Positions 38,792 through 48,225 of a stretch of DNA of 64,000 nucleotides are shown here, one piece after another (positions within the stretch are counted from its first letter, which is position 1; each line of letters opens with the position of its first letter). The translations under genes were made by a program, and so were the position numbers. Origin of the DNA: Collinsella sp. 4_8_47FAA (GTDB taxonomy: Bacteria > Actinomycetota > Coriobacteriia > Coriobacteriales > Coriobacteriaceae); contig NZ_KN214134.1 in NCBI RefSeq assembly GCF_000763055.1, positions 239,954-303,953 on the forward strand. The letters are read 5' to 3'. The notes beneath the pieces are model-generated. The model saw nothing but the letters and a program-made list of their open reading frames with translations, had not been told where the DNA came from and made no database searches.

Positions 38792-41260
38792 ATGGAATCG
38801 TTGTACCGAAAGTATCGCCCGCTCACCTTTGACTCCGTGGTGGGCCAGCAGCATATCGTCTCGACGCTCGAGCACGCCATCACCGAGGGGCGCCTGTCCC
38901 ACGCCTACCTGTTCTGCGGACCGCGCGGCACGGGCAAGACCACCATGGCGCGCATTCTGGCCAAGGCGCTGCTGTGCCGCAATGCCGAGGCGGCGCGCGC
39001 CGAGGGTGCAAGCGGCTGCATGCCCGACGGTACTTGCGAGGAGTGCGAGCTCATTGCCGAGGGTAACCACCCCGATGTCTACGAGCTCGATGCCGCAAGC
39101 CGTACCGGCGTGGACAACGTGCGCGAGGAGATCATCAACTCCGTCAACTTTGCCCCAGTGCGCGGCAAGTACAAGATTTATATCATCGACGAGGTCCACA
39201 TGCTCACGACGGCGGCGTTCAACGCGCTGCTCAAGACGCTTGAGGAGCCGCCGGCACACGTGATCTTTGTGCTGTGCACCACCGACCCGCAAAAGATTCT
39301 GGAGACCATTCTCTCACGCTGCCAGCGCTTCGATTTCCACCGCATCGGCAACGAGGATATCGAGCATCGCCTGTCTTACGTGTGCGAGCAGGAGGGCTTC
39401 GATTACGACGACGAGGCACTCGCCATTGTGGCGCGCCATGCCAAGGGCGGTATGCGCGACGCGCTTTCCACGCTGGAGCAGCTGAGCGTCTTTGGCAACG
39501 GTTCTGTGCATGCGGACGACGCCCGCTCGCTTTTGGGCGAGGTTTCGGACCAGATTCTGGGCGAGTTTTCCCGCGCCATTGCCGATCGCGATGTTGCCGA
39601 GCTCTATGGACTGATCCGTGCGCAGGTCGAGGAGGGCAATGACCTGCTGGAGCTGACGCGCGACCTGGTGGCGCATGTGCGCGACGTGTACGTTGCCTGC
39701 GTTGCCGGTGCCCGTGCCGAGCTGTTTGAGGGCGGCTCCGAGCAGGCCGAGGCGCTTGCTGCCGAGGCCGCTGCCTTTGGCGAGCATCCTGCCGACCGCC
39801 TGGCCCGCGTGCTGACGGTGCTCGACGATGCCGCACTGGAGATGAGGGGCGCGAGCGACGTGCGCCTGGTGCTCGAGATTGCCTGCACGCGTCTGGCGCG
39901 TCCCGAGGCCGATTTAACGATTGAGGCATTGGCCGAGCGCGTGGCACGCCTGGAGGCCATGATTGCCAACGGCGCCGTGCCGGCGAGCGTGGCTGCTGCT
40001 CAGGCCGCCGCGCCTGCAGCATCCGTACCCGCTGCTGCCCAACAGCCGACGCTCATTTCGGGCGCTCGTGCTGCCGCTCCGGCGGCATCCGCTGCCCCCG
40101 CTGCTACGTCCGCGCGCCAGGGCGGTATGCCTTGGGACCGCGGCGCTGCTGTTCCGGCTGCCCAGCCTGCGACCAAGTCCGCGGCTCCTGCGCCGGCGCC
40201 CAGACCTGTAACGCCTGCACGTCAGCCCGTTGCGGCTCCGGCTTCCGCGCCTGCTGCATCGACCGTGTCGGTGTCCAAGCCCAACAACGCCGCCCAGGTT
40301 GCCGCCGCCGGTGCTGCCGAGACCCCCGCGGTTGAGGACGCCGGCGAGCTCCAGCGCAAATGGGCCGAGGTCGTCGAGCGCGTCAAGGCTCGTCAGGCCT
40401 CCTACGCAGGGCTTTTGCTCAACGCCCGCGCCACGGCCGACGACGGCTCCAAGCTCACGGTCTCGTTCCCCGCGGGTTCGACTTTTGCCATTAAGATGCT
40501 CGGTCGCGCCGATACGCAGTCGGTGGTTCTGCCGACGGTCTGCGCGGTCTTCGGTCGTCGCACCGTCGACTACGTCCTGGATGGAGGTGGCACGCCGGCT
40601 CCTCAACATGAGGAGCATTCTCCATCTGCACGGGCTGCGGCATCTGCGGACCCGCAACCCGTGTCCTCGGCGGCCCCTGCATTCTCGAGCGCCAGCGCGC
40701 CGCAGCAGCAAGCAGCACCGGTAGCGGCATCGACCCCGTCGGCGCCTAAGCCAGCCGCGGCCAAATCGGCTGCTTCGGTCCCCACGCCCAAGCCTGCCGC
40801 TGCGCCTGCGCCCAAGTCATCCGACCTGGGCAAGGCCCCCTGGCTGCGCTCGGACAACCCTGCCGGCGCTCCCGCCACGGGCAAGCTCCCGACTGAGCCC
40901 GCGCCCCGCGCGCCCGAGCGCGCGTCCGCTCCCAAGGCTCAGCCGTCCGCGCAGTCTGCACCGTGGGAATCCGAGCAGGTGCCCTACGACGATGCCATGG
41001 TCGCCGGTTTTGCCGCCGATGCAGGCGGGGACGATCTGCCCCCGTTCGACGTGCCGGCCACGGCGTCCGCGCCCAAGCCCGCTGCAACTGCCCCCAAAGA
41101 GGAGGACGCTCCTGCAGCTCCCTGGGAGTCCAACCCCGGCGCGGGCAGTCCCTTCGGCCATCAGGGCGCAGCCCCAAGCATCCCGCAGACCGAGGACGAG
41201 GCCAAAGACCTCATCCGCAGCGTCTTCGGTCAGGCCACCATCTTCAAGCCGGTGGAGTAG
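38792..41260 (+). CDS. dnaX: DNA polymerase III gamma/tau subunit
   Basis: An 822-residue protein; ATG 38792 starts the conserved MESLYRKYRPLTFDSVVGQQ. The clamp-loader AAA+ domain has Walker A GPRGTGKT (43-50), zinc Cys at 62, 76, 82 and 85, Walker B IIDEVHML and the SRC sensor (ILSRCQRF). Beyond about 370 the protein is a long Ala/Pro-rich tau-like region with one folded segment (about 515-595, RKWAEVVERVKARQASYAGL) and a conserved-looking end (TEDEAKDLIRSVFGQATIFK). It is much longer than usual because of low-complexity spacers. It heads the dnaX-ybaB-recR group. Confidence 0.95.
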   Translation: MESLYRKYRPLTFDSVVGQQHIVSTLEHAITEGRLSHAYLFCGPRGTGKTTMARILAKALLCRNAEAARAEGASGCMPDGTCEECELIAEGNHPDVYELDAASRTGVDNVREEIINSVNFAPVRGKYKIYIIDEVHMLTTAAFNALLKTLEEPPAHVIFVLCTTDPQKILETILSRCQRFDFHRIGNEDIEHRLSYVCEQEGFDYDDEALAIVARHAKGGMRDALSTLEQLSVFGNGSVHADDARSLLGEVSDQILGEFSRAIADRDVAELYGLIRAQVEEGNDLLELTRDLVAHVRDVYVACVAGARAELFEGGSEQAEALAAEAAAFGEHPADRLARVLTVLDDAALEMRGASDVRLVLEIACTRLARPEADLTIEALAERVARLEAMIANGAVPASVAAAQAAAPAASVPAAAQQPTLISGARAAAPAASAAPAATSARQGGMPWDRGAAVPAAQPATKSAAPAPAPRPVTPARQPVAAPASAPAASTVSVSKPNNAAQVAAAGAAETPAVEDAGELQRKWAEVVERVKARQASYAGLLLNARATADDGSKLTVSFPAGSTFAIKMLGRADTQSVVLPTVCAVFGRRTVDYVLDGGGTPAPQHEEHSPSARAAASADPQPVSSAAPAFSSASAPQQQAAPVAASTPSAPKPAAAKSAASVPTPKPAAAPAPKSSDLGKAPWLRSDNPAGAPATGKLPTEPAPRAPERASAPKAQPSAQSAPWESEQVPYDDAMVAGFAADAGGDDLPPFDVPATASAPKPAATAPKEEDAPAAPWESNPGAGSPFGHQGAAPSIPQTEDEAKDLIRSVFGQATIFKPVE

Positions 41261-41281
41261 CTGCGCAGGCGGGTATACTGC

Positions 41282-41755
41282 TCAAGAAGAGGACCCCTTG
41301 TCCGGGCGCATCTGTATTTCGGACATGTGTAGTGTGGTGCCGCGTATGTCGCATTCGAGCAGACAGGTGCGTGACGGTCGGCCTAGGATGCTGAGGTCGA
41401 TACGATACGTCGCATGGCTGTCCGTGTACTCGACTTGCTCGGCGTTAATGGTTGCTCCGATTGCCAAATAAACGCCTAGCTCGGCATCGACAATCTTGAA
41501 GTCCTTTATCTTGACCTTGAACTCTTGATAGAGGGACGGGCTGTTGTAGTAGACGGTTCGGGTTCCGTCGGTGCACTCATCGGTCGTCTCCCATTTGACG
41601 ACGGGCTGGTCCGAGCTGGCTATCAGTAGTTCTGCTCCAAAGGCTATAGCATGGGTGATGATAACCAGTAATGCCCAGCCGACAAAGAGATAGAGAACCA
41701 CATATGCAACGGGGTGTTTTGAGCGGATGTTTTGGAGCACGTCGGGGGCATTCAT
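41282..41755 (-). CDS. Hypothetical membrane protein, 157 aa
   Basis: Start at ATG 41755 set by GGAGG six bases upstream. One membrane helix (about 19-42, VAYVVLYLFVGWALLVIITH) with a short cytosolic N-terminus and a beta-rich outer domain (VYYNSPSLYQEFKVKIKDFK, TCLLECDIRGTTLHMSEI). Not recognised. It is antisense to and convergent with dnaX, interrupting the usual dnaX-ybaB adjacency, and a little AT-richer than its neighbours, so it may be an insertion. Confidence 0.65.
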   Translation of the reverse strand: MNAPDVLQNIRSKHPVAYVVLYLFVGWALLVIITHAIAFGAELLIASSDQPVVKWETTDECTDGTRTVYYNSPSLYQEFKVKIKDFKIVDAELGVYLAIGATINAEQVEYTDSHATYRIDLSILGRPSRTCLLECDIRGTTLHMSEIQMRPDKGSSS

Positions 41756-42095
41756 GGGGCACCTCCAAATTGCTGTCTGTGACAATCAAATTATACCCTG
41801 CCATCATGAGCGCCGCCTCGAGCAGCGGTTCGGCATTTTGTTATCTAGCTGGATGCAGATAATGCCGGATTCCGGCTCTACAAGATTTAGCTTTCAATAT
41901 TATGCAGATGCGAATTATTCAACTTTGCATAATCTTTGGGCGCGGCTTGCACTCCAGGACATGTATATCGACTGAGGGAACACGTCCGCCCCGCTTGCTT
42001 GCCCCGCGCCGTGGTACGATTTTTGAGTTTGAAAGTCCCGCCGTGCTCCGGCTGCCCTTGCAGCTTGTCGCGCGGCCGCACGTAAAGGAGCCATC
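41756..42095. other. 340-bp gap between the membrane protein and ybaB
   Basis: No gene seen. On the minus strand TATAAT (41795-41790) lies 35 bp upstream of the membrane-protein start. An AT-rich stretch at 41880-41935 may hold the ybaB promoter. I tested for an SRP RNA core and found none. Confidence 0.4.
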
Positions 42096-42416
42096 ATGGC
42101 CGGTATGAACATGCAGCAGATGATGAAGCAGGCTCGCAAGATGCAGGAGCAGCTTGCCGCCGCGCAGGAGAACCTCAAGTCCCAGACCGTCGACGCCTCT
42201 GCCGGCGGCGGTATGGTCAAGGTGACCGTCAACGGCGAGATGGAGCTCGTCAACCTCACCATCGACCCCGATGCTCTCGATCCCGAGGACGTCGATATGC
42301 TGCAGGACATGATCATGGCTGCCGTCAACGAGGCCGTCCGCGGCGTCAACGAGCTCGCCAACAAGCAGATGGGCGCCATCACCGGCGGCCTCAACATCCC
42401 GGGCATGCCGTTCTAA
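42096..42416 (+). CDS. ybaB: YbaB/EbfC nucleoid-associated protein
   Basis: A 106-residue DNA-binding dimer. [19 protein letters not shown] and the core [20 protein letters not shown] are characteristic; the N- and C-terminal helices carry Lys/Gln. AAGGAG precedes the ATG. Normally it lies between dnaX and recR, as here. Confidence 0.95.
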   Translation: MAGMNMQQMMKQARKMQEQLAAAQENLKSQTVDASAGGGMVKVTVNGEMELVNLTIDPDALDPEDVDMLQDMIMAAVNEAVRGVNELANKQMGAITGGLNIPGMPF

Positions 42417-42429
42417 GACACGCATATAT

Positions 42430-43026
42430 ATGAGTGCGAATCACAGTCTGCAAAAACTGCTCGATGAGCTGGGCCGTCTGCCGGGCATTGGTCCCAAGTC
42501 GGCCCAGCGCATCGCCTATTACCTGCTCGAGGCCGATGCCGAGGAGGCCCGCCGCCTGGCCGAGGCCATCCTGGAGGTCAAGCAGGAGGTCCACTTTTGC
42601 AGTCGTTGCTTTAACTACGCCACGGCCGATGAGTGCTCCATCTGCCAGGACCCGATGCGCGACACCACTCGCATTTGCGTTGTGGGCGAGCCGCGCGACG
42701 TCCAGGCGATCGAGCGCACGGGCAGCTACCACGGCCTCTACCACGTATTGGGCGGTGTGATCAGCCCCATGGACAAGATTGGTCCCGAGCAGTTGCACAT
42801 CCGCGAGCTGCTGGCACGCTTGGGCCACGAGGACATCCACGAGGTCATCATCGCCACCAACCCCAATATTGAGGGCGAGACCACGGCGAGCTACCTGGCC
42901 CGCACTATCAAGCCGCTGGGCGTCGAGGTATCGCGTCTGGCAAGCGGCCTTCCCGTGGGCGGCGACCTGGAGTATGCCGACGAGCTTACGCTTGGGCGCG
43001 CCATCGAGGCCCGTCGCGCGATTTAG
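42430..43026 (+). CDS. recR: Recombination protein RecR
   Basis: A 198-residue protein of normal length. Helix-hairpin-helix ([20 protein letters not shown]), zinc finger [16 protein letters not shown], Toprim acidic residues in [15 protein letters not shown] and [13 protein letters not shown], and the C-terminal Walker B-like [12 protein letters not shown]. It forms a clamp with RecO/RecF in gap repair. Thirteen bases after ybaB. Confidence 0.96.
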   Translation: MSANHSLQKLLDELGRLPGIGPKSAQRIAYYLLEADAEEARRLAEAILEVKQEVHFCSRCFNYATADECSICQDPMRDTTRICVVGEPRDVQAIERTGSYHGLYHVLGGVISPMDKIGPEQLHIRELLARLGHEDIHEVIIATNPNIEGETTASYLARTIKPLGVEVSRLASGLPVGGDLEYADELTLGRAIEARRAI

Positions 43027-43231
43027 GTGGCGAGCCTGCTCCTGCCGTATGTTTTCCTCGCGACGCACGGGGTAGTCATAATTTCCCCGTGCGACTGTGA
43101 GTTTGTTGTGCAACAAAGATGCTTCGTATCCGCTTATCGCATGGATGCTTCCGCTCGCATCCTTAATTTGCCCATTCGTTGCGCAACCTTTTGGGTTCGC
43201 TGATACACTCAAATATGGATTTGAATGAATG

Positions 43232-43256
43232 CGCCGCTCCCAAGCGGCGTGTTTTT
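43232..43256 (+). terminator. Hairpin with T-run just before the next gene
   Basis: A 7-bp stem (43232-43238 with 43243-43249), CCCA loop and GTTTTT tail, ending three bases before the ribosome site of the following gene. It may terminate recR or attenuate the downstream operon. An in-frame ATG at 43215 would place it inside the coding sequence instead. Confidence 0.55.
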
Positions 43257-43271
43257 GTTGGAGGAGAACGC

Positions 43272-44177
43272 ATGCGGCCCGGTGGCACTCAGACAAAGCG
43301 CGGCGCCGCGGTGCGCATGCGGCGCCGACTGGGCTTGGCGCCGCGGGCGTACGCACTGCTGTCTTGCTCGCTGGTGCTGGTCATAGCTGGCGTTTCTGCC
43401 TATGGCATGACCGTGCCGTCCATGATGCAGGCGCATGCCGCACGCGAACCGCGCGTGGGGCATGAGGTCAAAAGTGATCTGGGTACCACGACTGGATATG
43501 CTTGGGCAAGTGTGGTCGCGCATATTGTGTTTGGCACCGACGATGCGGACGGCGCCGAGGCCCCGGACAACGAAGTCACGCTTGCCAATGGCAAAACCAT
43601 CGTGCTCACCAACACCAAGATCATCGATCGGTTGTCCAACAATAGCGTGGCGGCAACGGTGAATAAGGTCGAGCAGCAGAAGGAGCAGGACGCCCAGCAG
43701 TCCGGAAAGCCCGGTAGCTCGGATACTTCTGGCTCCGGCTCGAATTCGTCGAGTTCGAGCGGCGGCTCTGGGTCGGGCTCCTCTACCGGAGGGTCTGGAA
43801 ATGGCGGCTCGACGGGCGGCAACACTGACAACGATGCAAACTCCGGTGGCCTTTCCGCTGCTGAGGAAGAGAGCATTCACAGTTGGCTTGTGACCAAGTA
43901 CAACATGCTCGACGGCTACGTTTCTCGTGCCAATGACGTGGTCTCGACCTATAACTCTACGGGAGATCCCAGGCCGTGCGACAGCCTGGTCGGGGAGATG
44001 TTTGTCATTCGAGCCGAGTTCGGTCGTCAGACATTCTCGCCCCGGTCAAAGTGGTATCAGCAGTATGCCAATCTGTGGGGCTGTTACACCAACCTATGTC
44101 AATGGGTCGGCCATTACGGCGATGATGACGTCGCACTCGGTAACTTCAACAATAACGTGGCGGCGCTTGCCCTATGA
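43272..44177 (+). CDS. Secreted/anchored Ser/Gly-rich protein upstream of the second kinase
   Basis: A 301-residue protein; ATG 43272 follows GGAGGAG, though ATG 43215 is in frame. A basic N-terminus and one hydrophobic segment (about 22-42, ALLSCSLVLVIAGVSAYGMT) form a signal anchor. After an extracellular acidic part there is a Ser/Gly/Asn linker (about 145-190) and a helical C-terminal domain (WLVTKYNMLDGYVSRANDVV, RSKWYQQYANLWGCYTNLCQ). Not recognised. It overlaps the kinase start by four bases, so it may be the outer sensor or the target of that kinase. Confidence 0.7.
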   Translation: MRPGGTQTKRGAAVRMRRRLGLAPRAYALLSCSLVLVIAGVSAYGMTVPSMMQAHAAREPRVGHEVKSDLGTTTGYAWASVVAHIVFGTDDADGAEAPDNEVTLANGKTIVLTNTKIIDRLSNNSVAATVNKVEQQKEQDAQQSGKPGSSDTSGSGSNSSSSSGGSGSGSSTGGSGNGGSTGGNTDNDANSGGLSAAEEESIHSWLVTKYNMLDGYVSRANDVVSTYNSTGDPRPCDSLVGEMFVIRAEFGRQTFSPRSKWYQQYANLWGCYTNLCQWVGHYGDDDVALGNFNNNVAALAL

Positions 44178-46018
44178 TGACCGATCTTGCATCCACCACA
44201 CCACAATCGCTCGGTCGCGATTCCATGGTCGGCCTGCGCCTGGCGCGTGTCGACGGGTTTGAGCCGGCCATTGCGCTCGGTCAGGACGAACTGCCTGCCT
44301 ATCTGCGTCGTTTTACGATGCTGTTTGCCGACGAAGCCACCATGCGCCGTGGCGGTATCGGCCGCGTGACGCGTGCCGTCAACGCCCAAGGCGAGGCCGT
44401 GGCACTCAAGCAGCTCATCTTGCCGACGCGCGATGAGTTTGACGACGATGCAGCTCACGAGGCGCTGGTCGCCAAGTTCAAGGCGGCGTTTCGGGAGGAA
44501 TACGAATGCCATCGCGCCCTTTCGGGTCTTAAGGGCTTTCCCCGCCTCTATGGCTGGGGCGAGGTCGACGGTGTGCCTGCAATTGTCATGGAATGGGTCG
44601 AGGGCGAGACGCTTGCCCGCTTGCGTTCGCGACTCGCCGTGGACGATGCCGGACGCCTGTCGCCGCTTGTGGCGGCGCGTCTGGGTCGCGACCTGTTTGA
44701 TCTGCTCTGCCGTATGAGCCTGGTGGGTGAGGGCTTTGTCCATCGCGATATCTCGCCCGCTAATATTATGGTGCGTACGGCGCGTCTACCGCTTGACCGG
44801 CAGCTTGCCGAGGGCACCTTTGACCTGTGCCTGATCGACTTTGGCTCGTCGCTGGCGCTCGAGCCTGCGTCGGCCGTGGCCGGTACCGGCGGCAAGGCGT
44901 CGTTTACGGAGCGCTATGCCACGCTGCGTCGCGCGACGGTTGCCTATGCCCCACCCGAGATGCTCACCGACGATATTCCCGATCTGCGCGCTTTGCGTAT
45001 GTCGCCGGCGATTGACGTCTATGCCGCGGCAAGCACGGTTTACGAGCTCATTGCCGGCGTCGCGCCATACGAAGCCGCGCCGAGCACTTCGGGCACCTCG
45101 GGTTCGCGCAAAAAGACGCGCGACATCGCGAGCCCCTACCGTCTCAAGATGGACACGCGGCCCGACTATCCCATTGGTGCCCATGCGCCCGGTTGTGATT
45201 TGACTCAGCTGCTTCGTCGTGAGCCCGATGTGGCGCTCGCCGCGGCCGAGCAGGCCCAGCAGCTAGGGCTTGAGCCGGATTCCGAAGAGCTACGTGATGC
45301 GCTGGCGTTTGTCGATGCCCAGCTGTTCGACGTGGTGATGGCCTGTCTGTCCAGCCATCAAAAAGATCGTCCCGAGCCGGCGGCGGTCGAGGCGGCGCTC
45401 TCGGCGTTTTGTGACCACTATGCGCAAAATGTCGGTCGTTCGCTCCGCGGCGAGCCGCTCACGCCGTGCCCCATGGATGCGTCTGGCCGCGCGGTTCGTC
45501 GCGCGCTGATGGTCGGCGCGACGGTCGTCTGTGGCGTGGTTTGGGCTGTGGTCGTGGTTTCGGCCGCGCTGCTGGCGTCGGGCGCTCGCGTGACGGCGAC
45601 TTTGGGATCGCTCGTGTGGTCTGGGTCGCTACCGGGTATTATTGCCGCACTGGCGTTGGCGCTGCCAGACATAGCCGGCGTTGCCGCGGGGGCACTTGCG
45701 CGCGATCGGCGCTCGGGCTTCCTGCAGGGTGTGCTTGCGCTTTCTGCCTGCGAGGTTCCGGTGCTGGTTGTGGCTGCATGTAGTGTATTTTCCCAACGCG
45801 CCGTGATGGGCGGCCTTGTTGCCGCTCTGGTTGCAACCTATACGCTTACGTGGTTTTTGCTTGCGATGGGCTTTGCCTTTGAACTTCCCGTTTCGGCACC
45901 GCGACGCACAAAAGCCCAGATGGCGACTCCGCTTGCCGGTGGAGCCGCAGCTGCCCGTACTTTTGGCGGACCTGTTGAAGTATCGTCCGATTCTATTTCT
46001 ACGACCAAGGAGGCCTAG
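44174..46018 (+). CDS. Ser/Thr kinase-like membrane protein (second module)
   Basis: A 614-residue protein. Kinase domain about 45-415: GGIGRVTRA loop, Lys in AVALKQLIL, catalytic loop VHRDISPANIMV and DFG in LIDFGSSLAL. The usual HRDxK lysine is Ser, so catalysis may rely on another residue. A large insertion lies between the activation segment and C-lobe (about 300-345). Four or five C-terminal membrane helices (about 440-560) follow. It overlaps the preceding gene and is four bases from an FHA gene, which likely reads its phosphothreonines. Confidence 0.82.
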   Translation: MMTDLASTTPQSLGRDSMVGLRLARVDGFEPAIALGQDELPAYLRRFTMLFADEATMRRGGIGRVTRAVNAQGEAVALKQLILPTRDEFDDDAAHEALVAKFKAAFREEYECHRALSGLKGFPRLYGWGEVDGVPAIVMEWVEGETLARLRSRLAVDDAGRLSPLVAARLGRDLFDLLCRMSLVGEGFVHRDISPANIMVRTARLPLDRQLAEGTFDLCLIDFGSSLALEPASAVAGTGGKASFTERYATLRRATVAYAPPEMLTDDIPDLRALRMSPAIDVYAAASTVYELIAGVAPYEAAPSTSGTSGSRKKTRDIASPYRLKMDTRPDYPIGAHAPGCDLTQLLRREPDVALAAAEQAQQLGLEPDSEELRDALAFVDAQLFDVVMACLSSHQKDRPEPAAVEAALSAFCDHYAQNVGRSLRGEPLTPCPMDASGRAVRRALMVGATVVCGVVWAVVVVSAALLASGARVTATLGSLVWSGSLPGIIAALALALPDIAGVAAGALARDRRSGFLQGVLALSACEVPVLVVAACSVFSQRAVMGGLVAALVATYTLTWFLLAMGFAFELPVSAPRRTKAQMATPLAGGAAAARTFGGPVEVSSDSISTTKEA

Positions 46019-46021
46019 GTC

Positions 46022-46960
46022 ATGGCATCTCAAGTTGAGCTCACCCCATGCGGGGCCATGTTTGACATCTTTAAGCGCGCGGCGCATCTGAGCCATATCG
46101 AGCTGTGCGGCTTGGTGCTTTCGTCCCGTCCGCTCGCCGACGGCCGCAGCCCGCAGAGCCGAGCCGCCGATCGCTCTTGGGTTTCCCGCTTTATCGTTCG
46201 CGCGCCGGTCGGCACGCTTCAGCAGCGCTACTTTGCCGAATACGGTACCTCGGCTGCGCGTATTATGTCGCAACTGGCCCTGCGCCAGCGCAATCCCATG
46301 GACTCCACGGCTGTGATCAATATGGTGTGCGGTCCTGCAGGTGAACCGATGGTACGCGCGCTCGAAGAGTGCCACCAGGACACGAATCTCTATCGCAACG
46401 CGCTCGATCGCCTGTCCCAGGCGGCGGAACTCATGCCCGCCGAGCGCGCCGAGGCCGTGCTGGTGCTGTTTGTCGCCGTCGGTTGTTCGGCGGATGTGCG
46501 GTCCTCGGTGAACTATGCCATCGACTACGCGCACGCGACCTGTGGCGGAGGCACATCCACGCCGCGTTCGCTTGGCATGTCGATGACCGCGGGCGAACGC
46601 GAACCCGCCCCGGCGCACCCCTTGGGCTTGCTGCGCGTACAAAACAGTTTTGTCGTGAGCGCCCCGCGCTGGATTCAGCCGAGTGAGCAGGGTGTTGAGA
46701 TTGGCGCGCTGGCCACTGGTGAGGGCGATATTACCGACGTCGGCGACGATGTCTCGGCCCGCCATGCCCATATCTGGTGCGATGCTCAAAATATCTGGCA
46801 TGTCGAGGACTTGTCGTCCACCAACGGAACCGTGGTGGTAAACGGGGCCACGCGCGTCTGCATTCAGGTCGAGCCCGGCCGTTCCGCCCAGCTCAATCCC
46901 GGCGACGAGCTCAAGCTCGGCGAATCCACTACCTACGCCATTCTCTTCGGTGCCCTCTAG
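46022..46960 (+). CDS. FHA-domain protein (intact copy)
   Basis: A 312-residue protein with AAGGAGG upstream. Residues 1-175 are a helical domain I do not recognise (MFDIFKRAAHLSHIELCGLV, SRFIVRAPVGTLQQRYFAEY). The C-terminal FHA domain (about 205-308) has IQPSEQGVEIGALATGEG, VSARHAHIW and LSSTNGTVVVNG; the usual first-loop GR is replaced by GA. It partners the preceding kinase. A second copy of its 3' half lies at 53272-53696. Confidence 0.85.
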   Translation: MASQVELTPCGAMFDIFKRAAHLSHIELCGLVLSSRPLADGRSPQSRAADRSWVSRFIVRAPVGTLQQRYFAEYGTSAARIMSQLALRQRNPMDSTAVINMVCGPAGEPMVRALEECHQDTNLYRNALDRLSQAAELMPAERAEAVLVLFVAVGCSADVRSSVNYAIDYAHATCGGGTSTPRSLGMSMTAGEREPAPAHPLGLLRVQNSFVVSAPRWIQPSEQGVEIGALATGEGDITDVGDDVSARHAHIWCDAQNIWHVEDLSSTNGTVVVNGATRVCIQVEPGRSAQLNPGDELKLGESTTYAILFGAL

Positions 46961-46992
46961 CCGGCAGATAGGGACGTTCCTTTTCTGCCGGC
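46960..46992. repeat. Intergenic inverted repeat after the FHA gene
   Basis: GCCGGCAGA (46960-46968) pairs with TCTGCCGGC (46984-46992); the loop holds TAGGGACGTTCC. The AGGGAC word also occurs in the inverted repeats at 53712 and 59443. Confidence 0.65.
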
Positions 46993-47302
46993 ACTTGGGG
47001 ACACTCCTCGGCGCGCCAGAGCCAGTCGCCCGGGGATGGAGGGGCCATTTTGGCCCTTGGCGGTCAGTCGGGGCGAAACTAGAAGATCTTTCCGATTCGC
47101 GGCTGTTCATGCTTGTAGAGCATCTAAAACAATAGGATGTTATTCTGGAATATGCCGGGTGCGTGAACTTGCCTGTCTTAGCCTTAATAAGGTATAGGGG
47201 AGTTTGGCTCAGGGGTTCCGTCTTGTTCTTCAGCGCAGTATTGTGGGACAGATTTGCTGAGATTGGCGCCTTACACCGCAGAGCGCACGGAAGGCTCTCG
47301 AT
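46993..47302. other. Left boundary of the AT-rich island
   Basis: No convincing gene. Composition changes from GC-rich to AT-rich around 47100, which I take as the island edge. Confidence 0.45.
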
Positions 47303-47910
47303 TTGTGTTCTGGCCCCAGAATACAGGGCCTGATACTTACCAACTGTGGCATGGATGTAACATCTGTAGAAATCAACCCTTTTGTTGTCGACCTTTGTAA
47401 GAAAAACACTGCCATCAACTCTTTGGATGACGAAACTAGGGTGCTTGAGGGGAGCCTTTACTCCCCTCTGAGAGATGACTCATGTTTTTCGCTTGTCGTT
47501 GTGAATCCTCCGTTACTGCCGATTCCGGATGAGATTCCTTATCCCTTCGTTTGAGATGGAGGACAATCGGGTCTGGATAAAACACTTCGTATTCTTAAGG
47601 GTGGCGATACGCATTTAGAGAAAAACGGTAAATACTGCTAATAGGGGTGACGACGATGGTGCAGGGGCGACCCGCGATGCTCTCATCAATACGTCGGATA
47701 CTTGGGAAATCAGGTCTAGATGCATGTATGATGATGCTGTGTGGCTATTCAATTAATCCGCGTTCCGAATGGGTGCAGGGTATAGCTGCGACATCGTATG
47801 CTTTTGACCCGGCGCGATACTCAGATATTTCTGAGGCGGTTGACGAAGTTTATACGCACTATGCCGCGCAAGGCGTTTCGGAAGTTTGCACATCTACGTT
47901 ACGGGCTTAG
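47303..47910 (+). pseudogene. Decayed SAM-dependent methyltransferase
   Basis: Two frames read parts of one protein. Frame one (47303-47554) gives the class I methyltransferase core (GMDVTSVEINPFVVDLCKKN, then FSLVVVNPPLLPIP with the NPP motif) and then a stop. The last part, in another frame (47647-47910), carries a plausible C-terminus (QGRPAMLSSIRRILGKSGLD, EWVQGIAATSYAFDPARYSD). The 5' end is also missing. At least one frameshift and one stop mark it as dead. Confidence 0.65.
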
Positions 47911-48034
47911 GTTTCTTCAAGCGAGCAGGCCGGTTGCGTTATTTCGAGCGATTTTTCTAGTCTAGACGACAAAAGGCAAAGGATTTGATGGGTATAAAAC
48001 GCGGACGTTTGTGGGCGGATGCTCAAATCTATTG

Positions 48035-48080
48035 TGGCAATCGGGCGGTTGAAAAAGATATTTCAACCGCCCGATTGCCA
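48035..48080. repeat. 20-bp perfect inverted repeat
   Basis: 48035-48054 and 48061-48080 pair exactly around a 6-nt loop. It lacks a T-run on either strand. It lies 146 bp before the ABC transporter. Confidence 0.8.
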
Positions 48081-48225
48081 GGTTCGTCGGAGGAGATGTC
48101 CGATTCCGACTCTTTTGTAGGAAGAGCTTGAGATCGTATTGGCCCAAGGCAATCTTAAAGCAGTCTCATTGGCAAATCTTCGCTCCTGTTGTGTTGAGGT
48201 GTAAGGTATCAGTGATTGATGTTTT

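Noticed and set aside
41786-42095. Possible SRP RNA beside dnaX
   Set aside because: The conserved core (GGAAGGAAGCAG-like) is not present.
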